DNA of 64,000 bases from Pseudomicrostroma phylloplanum (GCA_039545275.1 BCHS01000003.1:1347561-1411560); one strand, 5' to 3'. Counted from the stretch's first letter, positions 1 through 11,980 are shown. The notes: generated from the letters alone by a model not told the origin. Translations and numbers: made by a program.

Positions 1-503
1 TAGACCAAAATCTGAGTCAGAAGGCAACGAAGACGATCAACTCCGAGTAAGAGCCACGCGGCGGACATTCAATCCCTCATCTCTCGCTCCTGTCTCCTTG
101 CCTTCGCCTTGTGTACTCGCCTTGTATACCTTTCCTGCCTAGCAAGCACTGCAAAGATCCACTCTGCTTTGAGCACCTGACAACCTACGCTTCGCCGCTC
201 GACTCGTAGAGGTTTTACTTTGCCGGCACGGACCACTCGCGGCACGGGCCTTCGCGCGCGCGAGCACTCGCCCATACCAGTCAGACGGTTCAGCGTACGA
301 TTATGGCCTCGTTCGTATGTCAGATCGGACAATTGCTTCTGAGACCATGAGTAGACCGAATTTAGTCGAGGGAATAAAGGAAAAGTACAATCCGAGGCAC
401 ATGTCACAACTACCGTCACCGCAATGTTGGGTCACTCCGGACACTCTGCGATCGATCATTCGCCGCCTGCGAAGCGAAACCATCCAGCTCTCATACGTAG
501 ACC
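1..503. other. Left-edge stretch without recognisable gene
   Basis: I see no family motif, tRNA or convincing reading frame here. Open frames of up to about 115 codons occur on both strands, but they have no recognisable domain and overlap each other. The right end is the 3' flank of the nitrate transporter. Nitrate reductase, the missing partner of the pathway, could lie beyond the left edge, but nothing in these bases shows it. Confidence 0.5.
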
Positions 504-2586
504 TCACGAAGCGTCTCCCAGAGGTACCCACGAGAAGGCCAGCATGGCGGCAATGTTGAAAATGCCGGCAATATAGAACTTGTTTCCCAAAGTCCTTGTT
601 GGCTTCGTTCCGGGGTGTGTCTTGAAGATGGCAGTGTATAGTAAGCCTCCGACGTTCCTTGCATAGCGAGGCGTTGCAAAGTAGATACGATGATAGAGGA
701 TGAGAAGAGGAAGGTGTACGAAGTTGAATGAGGAGAAATGGTGGAGAAACGGGGGAGAAAGAGGGGATGACGTGTCAGTACGGTGCGCGTGTCGATATGT
801 CGCGCGCGTCGATTGGAGTTTCAGTTCCGCTGCCATGACTCACCCCTAGTAATCATGAGCGGCAAAGGGTGAAGATTGATCAGGAACAAACGAGGGAGGA
901 GAGGAGTGGCAAGAGGCAACTGCGTGTCAGCATGGCACGCGTCGAAATGCAATCGTGTTCAGACGAGTTAGGTGAGAGTCCACTCACTCCGGCGCCTACA
1001 AGACCAGCGACGAATCCAATGTTCTGAGGTCGGAGGTGACCATAGACGGAGTATGCTCCTGCATTGGCCATGAAGCCGGTGATGGCTATGGCGACGAGGA
1101 ACCCGATGACGCCGCCGAGGGAGACGCTGGTCCTGTTGGCGTAGAGGCCGAGACCGACGAGCATCAGACCCTGAAGAACGTTGCAAACAATGGTGAATAC
1201 CACCTTGGCACGCAGACCATAGCCCATGGGCTTAAACTTCCTGTACAGCAGGTCAGCGATGATACCTCCGAGAGGTCGGAAGAACAAGTTGAGCAGACCG
1301 TAGGTCGAGGAGACGTAGGCAGCAGAGGCGGCAGTGAAGGTGGGGCTTGCAAAGAGGGCGAAGACGAGCTGGGGGAGAGCAGCGTCTAGGGCAGTCTCGG
1401 CACCAAAGGAAAGCATGTAGGAGACGGCAATCATCCAAACACGCAGGTCGAGCAGTACCTTGCCAGCGGTCTTGACTGTGAGTGGCTCAGACACAGCGGT
1501 GTCGACCAGGTCGTAGGTCTGGCCGTCCTTGACGTCGGAGAAGTCCGAAGCCTTGGCAGGTGCCTTTGAAGTGACCACCTTTTCGTTGGAGCCCAGCTCG
1601 CCGGCATTGTGATTGCGAAGTCGCTCCTGCTCGCGGATTTCTGATCGGTCCAGGTGGATGTCACGGCCGTGAGCAACTTCGTAGGCGGTTCCAGCGAGCT
1701 GGTGTCGGTTGGACCATTTGCCAGTTGGGTGGTCCTTGCCGAGCAGCAGAATGGCGGCGACGGTGCAGATGATCATGGGGACAGGGAGAATGACGAAGCA
1801 CAGGCGCCAAGCCAGGTGCGAAGTGTATCCGCTCTCGCGGAGCCTCTCGTAGAGACCGATCATGACAGAGGGAACGACACCACCTCCCAAGTTACCCCAA
1901 CCACCGGCAAAGGCGTTGGCAGTACCGATGATATTCTTGTCGAAGAAGGTTGTGGTCCAAGCCTGGCAAGGCACAAAGGTACCACCCAAGATCGAAATGA
2001 AGAATCGGATCGTCTCCAGACCACCAATGTTTGTGACGGTGGGCATCAATGCAGTGGGGATCATACCGAGGGTGAGAAGCACAGCCATGACCTTTCGGGG
2101 ACCGTATCGGTCGACGAAGTAGCCCGAGAAGACTCGCACAATGGCGGTACCACCGAGAGATGCCAAGTTACTGTTGGCGACTTGGTCGGTAGTCAACTTC
2201 AGGTCGGCCTTGATGGCTTCGGTCATAAGGGCAGCAGCCGCGAACCATCCGAAAAAGGCAACGAAGAAACCAAGAGTAGCGAGCCAGAAAGCAGTGGCAT
2301 AGGGGTCCCAGAAGCGCAAGAGGTTGAAAGTGTGCGACTTGCCGTTCATCGGGTTTACGACGGCAGGCTGGTAGAGCGAAGACCACCTGAAGGCGTAGAG
2401 TCCGGCCTGAGCCTGCTTCTGGCCCTCGGAGACGTACGCGCCAACAGTGGCCTCACCAGTGGTACCGCGCGGCTGTCCAGATACATGCTCTCCCGAAGAG
2501 AGGGAACCCGACTTCTCATTGTGAGGTTGAATGTCGTCGGTGCCCGCATAGGCCGGTGCGGCAGTGTGGTTAGGAGAGGCAGACAT
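504..2586 (-). CDS. nrtA: Nitrate/nitrite transporter, NNP family (MFS), three exons including a 2-nt exon
   Basis: Plasma-membrane nitrate importer of the NRT2/NrtA type, about 584 residues. Exons are predicted at 2586-988, 845-844 and 657-504. The first exon gives 533 codons with the N-terminal half of the MFS fold, the nitrate signature FAGGWGNLGGG in helix 5 and the long central cytoplasmic loop typical of fungal members. The last exon holds GNVGGLLYTAIF, the second nitrate signature, and ends in SWVPLGDAS. Joining the large exons directly shifts the frame. A 2-nt exon, GG, flanked by an AG acceptor and a GTGAGT donor, gives VGAGGNVGG, which matches the family. The start ATG is the first in frame. 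The gene is divergent from nitrite reductase, so both are likely induced by nitrate and derepressed by nitrogen limitation. The family assignment is secure; the splice model is inference. Confidence 0.9.
844..845 (-). other. Predicted 2-nt micro-exon or recursive splice site in the nitrate transporter
   Basis: On the minus strand the sequence reads tactAG, then GG, then GTGAGT. The upstream intron (987-846, 142 nt) starts with GTGAGT and ends here in AG. The downstream intron (843-658, 186 nt) starts here with GTGAGT and ends in AG before the last exon. Exon 1 is a whole number of codons and the last exon needs two more bases, so these two bases restore the Gly codon of the second nitrate signature. 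No in-frame AG acceptor serves as an alternative. Confidence 0.6.
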
Positions 2587-2803
2587 ATTAAAGTGTGACT
2601 GACAAGGGTGTAGGTGATTGGTCGGATCCAGCGGAGGGAGAATGGGTCTTCCTGCTGTTTGGTGTTTTCCACTCGTATGTAGGGATGTCTTGACTTGCAG
2701 GAATCAGGGATGGGACGGGGGGAATTCAGACGTGAGTTACGACGAGGTTAAAAAGCCAATGGTCAGGAAGGCAAGCCACATCATCCCTTCAGATTAGGAA
2801 TCG

Positions 2804-2809
2804 CTTATC
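2804..2809 (-). promoter_or_regulatory. GATAAG site (AreA/NIT2-type), transporter side
   Basis: CTTATC on the plus strand, about 220 bp upstream of the transporter start codon. It is an exact match to the core GATA-factor site of fungal nitrogen regulation. Binding is inferred from context. Confidence 0.5.
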
Positions 2810-3245
2810 GGCCGGTCCTTCGCCTTTCTTGCCGAGATGATACGTGCCGGGCTGGGTTACGTCGGACTCGATGGTAATGGGCCTTCCTACCACCTCCGAT
2901 TCTTCTCGGCCTTTGCGGCGCCCCTGATGTGAAAGCAGCCGCACGGCCGACTGCAAGGGCGTTTGAAATGCTTAAGGCCCTGCTTCCCCGCTCCCCACCT
3001 TGGAAACGCTGTTCTCTCAATTGCCGGCGATGCAGGACTCCAGAAAAGGACGTCCGTGGACAGGGCAATGAATTGTCTTTCTCTGGCCCGAGTGCCATCG
3101 CAGCAGCAAGTTCAGGTTGGAATCTTCAGCTGCAGCAAGCATCAGTGGCGGCAGCAGACACCATCTGGAGTGCTCACAGAGGGTCCTGACCGGTGAAGGT
3201 GGCGAGGCCTAAGCTGCTCACTCGTCCCGCACCGTGAGTAGGAGA

Positions 3246-3365
3246 GATAAGAATTGGCAATTTCGGAAGCTTTGATTGAATCTCCGCCTCTCAATGATCG
3301 GAATCGAGATAAGGGAGACGCTCAGGGTGTTTGACTCCTATGCGCGCCCAGGGGTGAGAGATAAG
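3246..3365 (+). promoter_or_regulatory. Cluster of three GATAAG sites, reductase side
   Basis: Three exact GATAAG sequences at 3246-3251, 3308-3313 and 3360-3365, all in the same orientation, lie 420-540 bp upstream of the nitrite reductase start codon. Paired or clustered GATA sites are the known mode of AreA/NIT2 action. That they are functional here is inference. Confidence 0.6.
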
Positions 3366-3785
3366 CGGCGGGGCGGCACTTGAGAAGGCAGCAATCTCTG
3401 ATCGCGGAGCAAAAGGGGCCGGAACGCTGCTGTCTGCAGAAACCGGCCGGGTGGGGGACAGGCGCGGGGGCAAGAGGGACGAGAGCGGGTCGAGGGGGGA
3501 GCACAGAGAGACGCCTTTGATTTCAAACGTCCGGTCAACTTCAGCGATAACGACGGCTCTGCACAGTGGCCGGCTGGGCAATGTAGGCAAGTCACGGATG
3601 CCAAGGCGTGGCGGGACGGGGTCGACCGGCGAAGCTGATCTGGGGCAAGGGGCCGCTAGTCATGTCCATCAATCCTTCCTACTATTCTTCATCACCTTTG
3701 CCCCTCTAGCCGCTGACCCAACTTCCCTTTGTGTGGCGATTACTCCTTCGCAAGCAGCTCACCAAGACCCAATCAAGCAGAGAAC

Positions 3786-6700
3786 ATGGCGCCTGTGGCA
3801 ACGGGAGATGCCGCCATGCGTGGCACGGAGCCCGCCAAGGCAAGCGGCAGCAACAGCAATGGAAAGTACTCCAAGAAGTGTGTCATTGTCGGCTTCGGCA
3901 TGGTGGGAGTAGCCTTCGTTGAGAAACTCCTCAGATACGACATGGACGGTGGCAGAGACGAGTGGGAGGTGACAGTGTAAGTAAATCAGAGGATCGCCCT
4001 CTAGTTGCGCCTGGCGAGGTACGCTTTACTGACCTTGACTATCAATTTTCTCTACTCTTGCAGTATCGGCGAGGAGCCTCACGTAGCATACAACAGAGTT
4101 GGTCTGACGACTTACTTCGAGCAACGGTCAGTGGAAGCTCTGTACCTCAACCCTCTGGACTGGTACAAGTCACACGCTCCGGGCAAGCTCACGTACCACA
4201 CATCGGATCAAGTTCTTTCGATCCAAGCGGACAAGAAGCAGATCCTGACATCAAAGGGACTGTCCATCGACTACGACGTCTGTGTCATTGCCACCGGGTC
4301 CGATGCCGCACTCCCACCCTACGTCTCGAAAGAGCGATTCTACAAGACCGAGGGAGCTTTCGTCTACCGTAGCTTGGCAGATTTGGACGACATGATCGAA
4401 TATAGCAAGAACCACAAGATCCGCCGCGCCGCCGTCGTCGGTGGTGGTCTCTTGGGTCTCGAAGCGGGCAAGGCGCTGCTGGATCTCGAGACAGTCGAGC
4501 AAGCCGTCATCGTGGAGAGGAACAACTGGTGCTTGTCGCGTCAGCTGGACGCCGAAGCAGGTAACCTTGTCCTCGACAAGGTGCGAGCACTTGGTGTCGA
4601 GGTGCTACTGCGCGCTCGAGTTCGTGACCTCATGATCACCCCCGCAGCGGAAGATGAAGAAGGCAAGGACCGATTGAAGGGCATCATGCTCGAAGGTGGC
4701 AATGACCCCGACAAGCCTTACGACCTCGACATGATCGTCTTTGCCGTCGGCATCAAGCCACGGGACGAGCTCGCCAAATCCTCAGGCCTTACCACGGCAC
4801 CTCGTGGTGGCTTTGCCATCGATGACAAGCTCTGCACCAACAAGAAGGACATCTACGCCATCGGAGAAGCAGCCAGCTTCAACGGCGAGACCTGGGGTCT
4901 TATCGCACCCGGCGTCGAGATGGCCGATGTTCTTGCCTTCAACCTGACCGAGGGACCCCACCACGCCTTGAGGTCCATGACGCCGCCTGACCTTTCAACG
5001 AAGCTGAAGCTGATGGGTGTCGATGTGGCCAGTTTTGGAGACTTTTTCGCAGACCAGGGCGTCTTCAACCGACCCCTCCCTGGCAGCAAGCGAGGTCAGA
5101 AGCGTGGCGATGGAGACGAAAAGCCCAAGGTCAAGGCTCTCACATACCGAGACCCCTTCGAAGACCACTACAAGAAGTACATCTTCACCGCTGACGGCAA
5201 GTACCTATTGGGTGGTATGATGGTCGGTGACGTCAAGGACTACGTCAAGCTGGTGGGAATGTGCAACAAGCAAAAGATGCTCGAGACTCCACCATCGCAG
5301 CTTATCCTCGGTGCCAAGAAGGAGGGCGAAGAAGAGGGCGACGACCTCGACGACGACGCTCAAATTTGCTCTTGCCACAATACCAGCAAGGCCCACATCG
5401 TTGAGAAGGTCAAGGGTGGTTGCCGTTCCTTTGGTGAGATCAAGTCTACGACAAAGTGTGGAACGGGTTGTGGTGGTTGCATTCCCCTCGCCACTTCCAT
5501 CTTCAACAAGGCAATGAAGGATGCCGGTGCAGAGGTTTCAAACTCTCTCTGCCCGCACTTCAAGCAGAGCCGACCAGACCTCTTCACGATCATCAAGTTC
5601 AAGAAGCTCAAGACCTTCCCGGACGTGATGAGGGGCGTGGGTACTAAGCCAGACAGCTTGGGATGCGAAGTGTGCAAGCCAGCCGTCGGGTCCATCCTGT
5701 CCAGCCTCTACAACGACTGGATCATGGCACCTCAGATGCGACAGACTCAAGACACCAACGATCGATACATGGCCAATTTGCAGCGTGATGGCTCTTACTC
5801 TGTCGTGCCGCGTCTAGTGGCGGGAGAAGTGACCCCACACCAGCTGCAGGTTCTGGGAGAAGTGGCCACTGAGTTCGGTCTCTACTCCAAGATTACTGGT
5901 GGACAGCGTATCGACCTCTTCGGAGCCAAGAAGCAGGATCTGCCCAGTATCTGGGAGAAACTCATTGCAGCCGGCTTCCAGACTGGACAGGCCTACGGAA
6001 AGTCCCTGCGAACCGTCAAGTCCTGCGTCGGATCTACCTGGTGCCGTTACGGTATCGGAGACTCGGTTGCTCTCGCCGTCGAGCTCGAGGAGCGCTACAA
6101 GGGTATTCGAGCTCCTCACAAGTTCAAAGGAGGTGTCTCTGGATGTGTTCGAGAGTGTGCCGAGGCGCAAAGCAAGGACTTTGGTATGATTGCCACCACA
6201 AAGGGCTGGAACGTCTTCATCGGTGGAAATGGTGGTGCCAAGCCCCGCCACGCCGAGCTGCTTGCCGAGGATGTCACCAAGGCCCAGGCTATCCGCTACA
6301 TCGACCGATTCATCGTCCTCTACTCCCGATCCGCCGACAAGCTCACCCGAACTGCAAGGTGGATCGAAGGCTACCCCGGCGGTATCAAGGAGCTGCGAGA
6401 GGTTCTTGTCAAGGACAAGCTCGGTATCTGCCAGGAGCTCGAGGAGGAGATGGACCAGCTCGTGGGTACCTTCCACTGCGAATGGACGGAGCTGCTCAAT
6501 GATCCTAGAAGGAAGAAAGTCTTCAAGCAGTTCATCAACACCGACGAGACGCAAGAGCACTCTGAGCGTGTCGTCCAGCGATCGCAGCACCGTCCGGCCG
6601 ACTGGCCGACGGAGGCAACGGCGCTCAAGTTCGACGTCAAGGACATTGCGCAGACTGCCAAGTGGGAGTGGCGCAAGGTCTGCAAGTACGTCGACCTGGA

Positions 6701-7250
6701 CCCTCAAGAGTCTTCGACTACCAGTGCCGTCGTCAAGTACGGTGACACTCAGCTTGCCGTCTTCTCCGTACCCGGCCGTGGTCTTCGAGCTTCGCAGAAC
6801 ATGTGCCCTCACCGTCGTGCCTTTGTCCTATCGGACGGTCTGGTTGGTGAGGATGCCCAGGGACGTGACTACGTCTCCTGCCCACTGCACAAGCGAAACT
6901 ACACACTCAGCCACCGCGTCGAGGAGGAGGGAGGTCACTGCAATGACCCCGACTACCAGATCATGACCTTTGAGGCCAAGGTCGATGAGGACGGAGACGT
7001 TGTGCTCATGCTGCCCGACACCGATGCCCTCGACGCCGTTCTGGCTACGCAGAAGTGGATGCTCAGGAAGGCAAAGGAGGAGAGTGACCTCCTCAGCAAG
7101 GACGGCAAAGGCAGTGGTATCGAGATTGAAGCGCCCAAGAAGACCGTCGACGCCGAGGCAAAGAATGCCGAGAGGGCAAGGAAGGGTCTCGAGGAGCTCA
7201 ACGAGGAAGAGAAGAAGGCCAGCTGTGGCGAGACCAGTCTTGACTGGTGA
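3786..7250 (+). CDS. niiA: Assimilatory nitrite reductase [NAD(P)H], siroheme enzyme with C-terminal Rieske domain
   Basis: Reduces nitrite to ammonium in the cytosol with six electrons from NAD(P)H. Exons are 3786-3976 and 4064-7250, about 1125 residues. The exon junction (GTAAGT donor, cag acceptor) yields EVTVIGEEPHVAYNR, a conserved stretch. Visible domains: FAD site near residue 37 (VGFGMVG), NAD site (VVGGGLLGLEAG), a BFD-type [2Fe-2S] domain near 500 (CSCHNT...CGTGCGGC), the siroheme/[4Fe-4S] domain with CVGSTWCRYG near 717 and CVRECAEAQ near 756, and a Rieske-like [2Fe-2S] domain (CPHRRAF near 977, CPLHKRNY near 1002). All four cluster cysteines of the siroheme domain are present. The Rieske extension is usual in fungi. 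The ATG chosen is the one just before MAPVATGDAA; an upstream in-frame ATG is absent. Confidence 0.95.
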
Positions 7251-7550
7251 GGCGATCAGACGGGGAATGTTCTTGTGTTGTGTCGAAATGTGTTTGTGGC
7301 CTCATCCTGTTGTTACTTTTCCACTCCTTTCTCATATGCATATAAAGACTTGCGACGTACAATCACTCCTTGTGCGACCTGTGCGACATCTCGCGTTCCG
7401 TTCCGGGAGTCTCAGGCGGAAGCGACTCCACTCCGCCAGCGCCTGCGTACAAGGCATACTCCCTGCTCTCCGCCCATTGTAAACCTACTCCTCCTCCCGT
7501 ATCCGCCCTCGTCCTCATCATCTCCGCCGCTCGAGCTCTCGATATCACCG

Positions 7551-8899
7551 ATGGACTCGCCTTCGTCTCCCGCGCCGTCCACACCCGGGTCTACCACTGC
7601 CTCGCCCTCTGCCGCCGATGCCGCTGCACGGCGTGAAGCGCGGAAGGCCCGTATCCTGGGAAAGGGCACCGACCGTCTGGCGAAGCTCACGAAGCAAGCC
7701 AGGGGCGACCAAGCAGAGGAGCTCTACCCCTCTACACCACCTCGTCCCGTTGCTTCCAGTACTGCAGGCACACCTAGCGTTTCGACCTCGGCCGTTGGCA
7801 CCCCGGGCGCAATCAGGAGCGAAGACGATGATCCTGAAGAGGTAGATATCTCTAGCCAGGCGAGGATGGACGACGAGCTCGCCCGTGGACTCGAGCTCTT
7901 TAGGGCTCGACAGCAACAGGAGCAGATGCAGCAACAGCAGCAAGGACAACAAGGTCAGCAAGACCCGATGCAGATGATGATGAACGCCTTGATGGGCGGT
8001 ATGGGCGGGGCAGATGGTGCTGGCGCCGGCGCATCAGGCATGCCCGACCTCTCACAGCTCTTCGCCGCGATCAACGGTACTGGCTCCAACATGCCTCCTC
8101 AACTCGATGCAGATGGTAACCCTCTTCCAGCTGCCCAAGGTTTTCCGCCGGGTCTCTTCGGCCAGCAGATGCAAGCAGGCGAGATGGGAGGACTCCCAAC
8201 AAAACCTCCCTCGTTCGCGTCGCTCCTCTTGAGCCGGCTACTGTCGCTACTGCACCCGCTCATCCTCCTTTTCCTCGCGTACTTTGCTCTCTCTTCCGCT
8301 TTCGGATCCTCGCAAGGCGACCAGAGCCTACTCGCTCAAGGCGTCACTGCAGAGAACCTTGCGCCTGGAGTGGTGAGCGGTGAGCACGCTTCAGGTGTTC
8401 TGGGCCAGATGAGGCTCTTCAAGTGGGCCAGCCTGGGCTACTTCAGGCCTAGCGTCACGGATGCTCCTTGGTTCGAAGTGGACGGCAGCTGGCTGGGTAG
8501 GCAAGGAAGTCTTGTGAGTATATGGTGCCGCACCGCTCCGCTGAGCAGGTGTCGATGTCAGCTCGCGTCCTGAGGATACTGACCCTCCCGTGCTTGCTCG
8601 CCCACTTCCTCACCTCCCCCCATGCACAGCCCATCTTCTACTTCGTCCTCTTCCTCTCCCTCACAACACACCTCTCACACCTCCTCCTCGCCCCACCCAA
8701 ACCCGTCGCCCCCTCGCTTGTCTTCTCCATTGCCTCCTCCCTGCCCATCCCCGCCCTGAGGCTGGCACTACGCCTCTTCAGTCAGTACGCGGGCGTGGTG
8801 GGGAAAGTCGTAGATGATGTTGCCCTGCTGGTCTTTGCGTTGGGCGTGGGAGTGCTGTATAGCGTGTGGGCTGCAGGAGGAAGTGTCAGCACGGGATGA
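7551..8899 (+). CDS. GET2: GET2/CAMLG-like ER membrane receptor subunit for tail-anchored proteins
   Basis: Two exons, 7551-8513 and 8630-8899, give about 410 residues. Near the N terminus (residues 27-50) lies RREARKARILGKGTDRLAKL, the basic helix that in Get2/CAML recruits the Get3 ATPase to the ER. A low-complexity cytosolic linker follows, with Gln-rich and Gly/Met-rich stretches. The C-terminal third has three hydrophobic segments: one near residue 225 (LLSRLLSLLHPLILLFLAY), one at the start of exon 2 (PIFYFVLFLSL) and one at the end (VALLVFALGVGVLYSVW). This order fits a Get2 subunit of the Get1/Get2 insertase. A TATAAAG lies at 7341, some 210 bp upstream of the ATG. The family has weak overall conservation, so the call rests on the motif plus topology. 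Confidence 0.72.
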
Positions 8900-9257
8900 C
8901 GGTGGTAGCTGCTGGTTCGGGTTAGAAAGGCGCAGGCGTGATGTACGACTAGCGCTTAGAGCCTCAATTCGTCACAAACGTCGAATGCGATGTACATCCA
9001 ATTCCAGCAGACATACATCCTGCGAGCCAGGACCATCTCAACGAAAGTGCATTGCATTGCGTGCGTGAGGAATTCCGACAAGCAAATAGCGTGACCGTGG
9101 GTACGAGAGCGAACAGATAGCAGGTGGCAGGGGTTGGGGGAAGCAAGCAAGCAAGCATAGTTCGCAGTAGAGCCGTGAGCGCCGTTCCTTCTTCCAATCT
9201 CACGCATAGTCAGGTCAGGCTGAGCCAGCCCGGTCGCCCACTGGCTGCTGCTGCTGC
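8900..9257. other. Spacer between convergent genes
   Basis: The 3' ends of the GET2-like and MDV1-like genes face each other here. I see no gene or RNA signature, only probable 3' untranslated sequence. Confidence 0.5.
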
Positions 9258-11980
9258 TTACAACGCCCAAACCTTGACAACGCAGTCCTTTCCACCGGTC
9301 ACGGCATACCGGTCCATGTACCGCAGACGCTCTGCAGGCTTGGTGTGGCCGTTGATGCTCAGTGAAGAGTGCTGCAAAGTAGTCCGGTTGAAAACCTGCA
9401 GACGATAGAGGAAGGGCAGAAAATGGGTGAGTGATGGGAGGCTACATAAGAGACGACAAAGTACCCCGGATTGTTGCATCTCTGGCGCTGGCGTCAAGGA
9501 AGGACTCACCTTGATTCCGCTCTCCCCTGTGGCCGCAACAATCTTGCGACTGTCGAACTGCAAGTCGCTGATCGGATAGTCGTACCTGATCGTCTCGCTG
9601 ATGGTCCCCGTGCGCAGGTCCCAGATGCGAACACTCCGGTCCAGCGACCCGCTGATCACGTACTGCTCGTCGAACTGGAGCGTCGTGACGGGCGAGGTGT
9701 GTCCGAGGAGCGTACGATGCGACTGACCGGTCCTCATGTCCCACATGCGCACTGCTCCGTCCGCCGAGCCCGAGGCCAGGGCATACCCCCAGAATTGGAT
9801 CGCCGACGAACCGACAAAGTCCGTGTAGAGCTCCCAAGAGCCATCCGAGAGGGGCGGGGNAGGGAAGGAGAAGTTGCCCGACCAGTCGGAGATGTGTGAG
9901 GAGGAGAGGCCGGTGTGCAGGCCGGGACGACGCGGGGAGCCCATGCTGTGGGAGTGTGAATGAGAATGCGAAGAGTTCATGAAGCCGGAGGAGGACATCG
10001 ACGAAAAGTCTGGTGACGGAGGAGAGCTCGAGCCTAGCGCTTGCGAGGCGGTGGGATTGGAGATGGCCCAGAGGATGTCCATGGTAAGAACGCATTGGCC
10101 GGTGTTGAGATCCCACTGACGTAGGGTTTTATCGTTGGCACCGGTCACCAGGCAGGTATCATCAAAGTAGAGGGCCGTCACCGCCTTGCTGTGGCCCTCC
10201 AGCGTCTTCAGCTTCGGGTCGCTCTCGTCGCGCACTTCTGGGAGTGCCTCTTCTGCAAGGTCGCCCTGTCGCAGAGCAGCCTGGCTGATTGCACCGTCCT
10301 CGTCGACCTTCTGCAGAGTCGAAGTCTCCTGGGACAGCGCGGGACTCCACTGGCCATTGGCCTTCATCTCCAGTCTGGTCTCCCAGTCTTCCACTTTCCG
10401 CAGATCCCAGATCTTGACCTTGGCGTCACTCCCGCCGGTGATGCAGAGCTCGTCTTCTACCTGGAGAGCTTTCACTACCGCATCGTGGCGCAGGCGACCG
10501 ACCTCGCCTCCGGATGAAAGGTCCCAGACCCGGGTTGTTGAGTCTTGCTCGCCTCCCGCTGTCACTAGCGCACCATACGGCTCAGAGAAATCAAGTGCCG
10601 TGATCGGAGCGATATGCCCAGCCAGGGTCTACAGAGAAAGGGAAAGTGATTGTCAGCCCTGACGCTGATACCCCTTGGCATTAATACTGCTCTAACACTC
10701 ACCATAAAGGCCACGTTCTTCGGCAGTTCATCATGTTCACTCGGCAGGAACATTGGACCCTTCCTTCTCCTTGAAGTCGTACCTTGTTGCCCGCTCCCTT
10801 CACCTCCGTGTCTGCTACCGCCTTTGTGGGACGAGGTTCCGCTCTGCCCCGCGGCGCCGGGCATGAGCCTACGATGCCTCTGCAGACTGATCAACTCCAT
10901 GATTCCAGCCTGCTCGTCTTCGAGCTCCAGTTCTTCCTCCTTGAGAGCGGTAAGTGACCTCGCGAGACCATCCTTGACGTTCTGTAGAGACGCCATCTTG
11001 AGATCCACTGCAGCCATCTCGTCCTGGAGCAATCTCCTGCGGACATCGATGTCTTCCTTTTCCCTCTTGACCTCTCCGTCCTGCCTTGTCAGATCTTCCT
11101 CGGACAATAGTATGTCCTTAGCCTTTGACCTGATGCTTCGCCTCTCTCTCCGCTGCTGCCCAGTAGGTGAGGGAGGCGAATCAAGTCCATCGATGCTCTC
11201 GTCTGCAGCATGAGCAGCATCGGCAGTCAGGAGCCCTCTAGCTTTGTCTCCCATGCTCTTCAAGCCCAACTTCGGCCCTTCCCGCGCCCTCTCCTTCCTC
11301 CGCCGCTCCCTGCCTTGGAGAGCTGTGGGAATAGTGGCCTCGAATCCTCTGAGTAGGCTGACCTGGTTCAGATTGGTCGCGCCACTGCCACTGCCAGCCG
11401 CGGAGGGTCCGCCTCTGAGCGACATCATGGCCAGCTTCTCTTCGTGCTCGGCGTAGCCCGCACTCATGCTCAGTGCTGCGTCTGCCAGGATCTGATGACT
11501 ACTCTCCAGGGCAATAAGGTCGTTGCTCGTGACCGGTCCGTGCCTGACAGCCTTGCCAATCCTGACGAAGTTGCGTGCGGGCTGAGTGAAGGAGAAGCCA
11601 GAGCCGCCTCGGATGCTCAAAGGTATGGGCAGGAAGCCCACAAGGGCATTCGAGGTGACGGCCGAGGTGACCGAGTGGGAGGCATTGGTGGCAGCAGAGA
11701 GGATGCGCGGCTTCATGATATGCGGTGCGAGGTCGGCTAGCAGACGCGTGGACTCGGCCTGGGCTCCCGCTAAGCTATGGGCCGAGGACAGTCCCTGAGA
11801 TACAGCAGTGGAGAAGGGGGCGAGGTACTCTCCGATGGAATTGGTAGTGTAGGCTGCGTACGAGGATGAGTGGTGGGAAGTAGACGTAGTGGGAGTAGCA
11901 GCGCCGCTGCTACCGCTGGGCGCTCCACCCGGCCCGCCTGCACCACCATGGCTTGTCTCACGGCTGCGTCTCCATGCCAT
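9258..11980 (-). CDS. MDV1: MDV1/CAF4-like mitochondrial fission adaptor, coiled coil plus WD40 propeller
   Basis: Exons 11980-10703, 10628-9510 and 9395-9258 give about 844 residues. The N-terminal half has Ser/Gly-rich and helical parts and a charged coiled coil around residues 300-370 ([15 protein letters not shown]). The C-terminal half has WD40 repeats with GH...WD signatures ([67 protein letters not shown]) and ends in VVKVWAL. This is the layout of Mdv1/Caf4, which links outer-membrane Fis1 to dynamin Dnm1. A Ser/His-rich insertion interrupts the propeller, and one undetermined base (9860) falls in it. The first ATG after the divergent promoter was chosen; a longer in-frame extension to 12184 would run into the prohibitin promoter. 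Other WD40 scaffolds are possible but fit less well. Confidence 0.75.

Larger units (their letters stand above)
2587..3785. promoter_or_regulatory. Shared divergent promoter of nitrate transporter and nitrite reductase
   Basis: This 1.2-kb region separates the two start codons and must hold both promoters. It has four copies of GATAAG (2804-2809 on the minus strand; 3246-3251, 3308-3313 and 3360-3365 on the plus strand), the core bound by AreA/NIT2 GATA factors that activate nitrogen genes when ammonium is scarce. I did not find a perfect copy of the A. nidulans NirA site CTCCGHGG. I see no convincing gene; the short open frames have no family motif. Confidence 0.7.

Noticed and set aside
1654..2598. 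314-codon open frame on the plus strand
   Set aside because: It is antisense to the nitrate transporter exon and has no motif. High GC content and codon bias make such shadows.
5814..6812. 332-codon open frame on the minus strand
   Set aside because: Antisense to the siroheme domain of nitrite reductase; no family motif.
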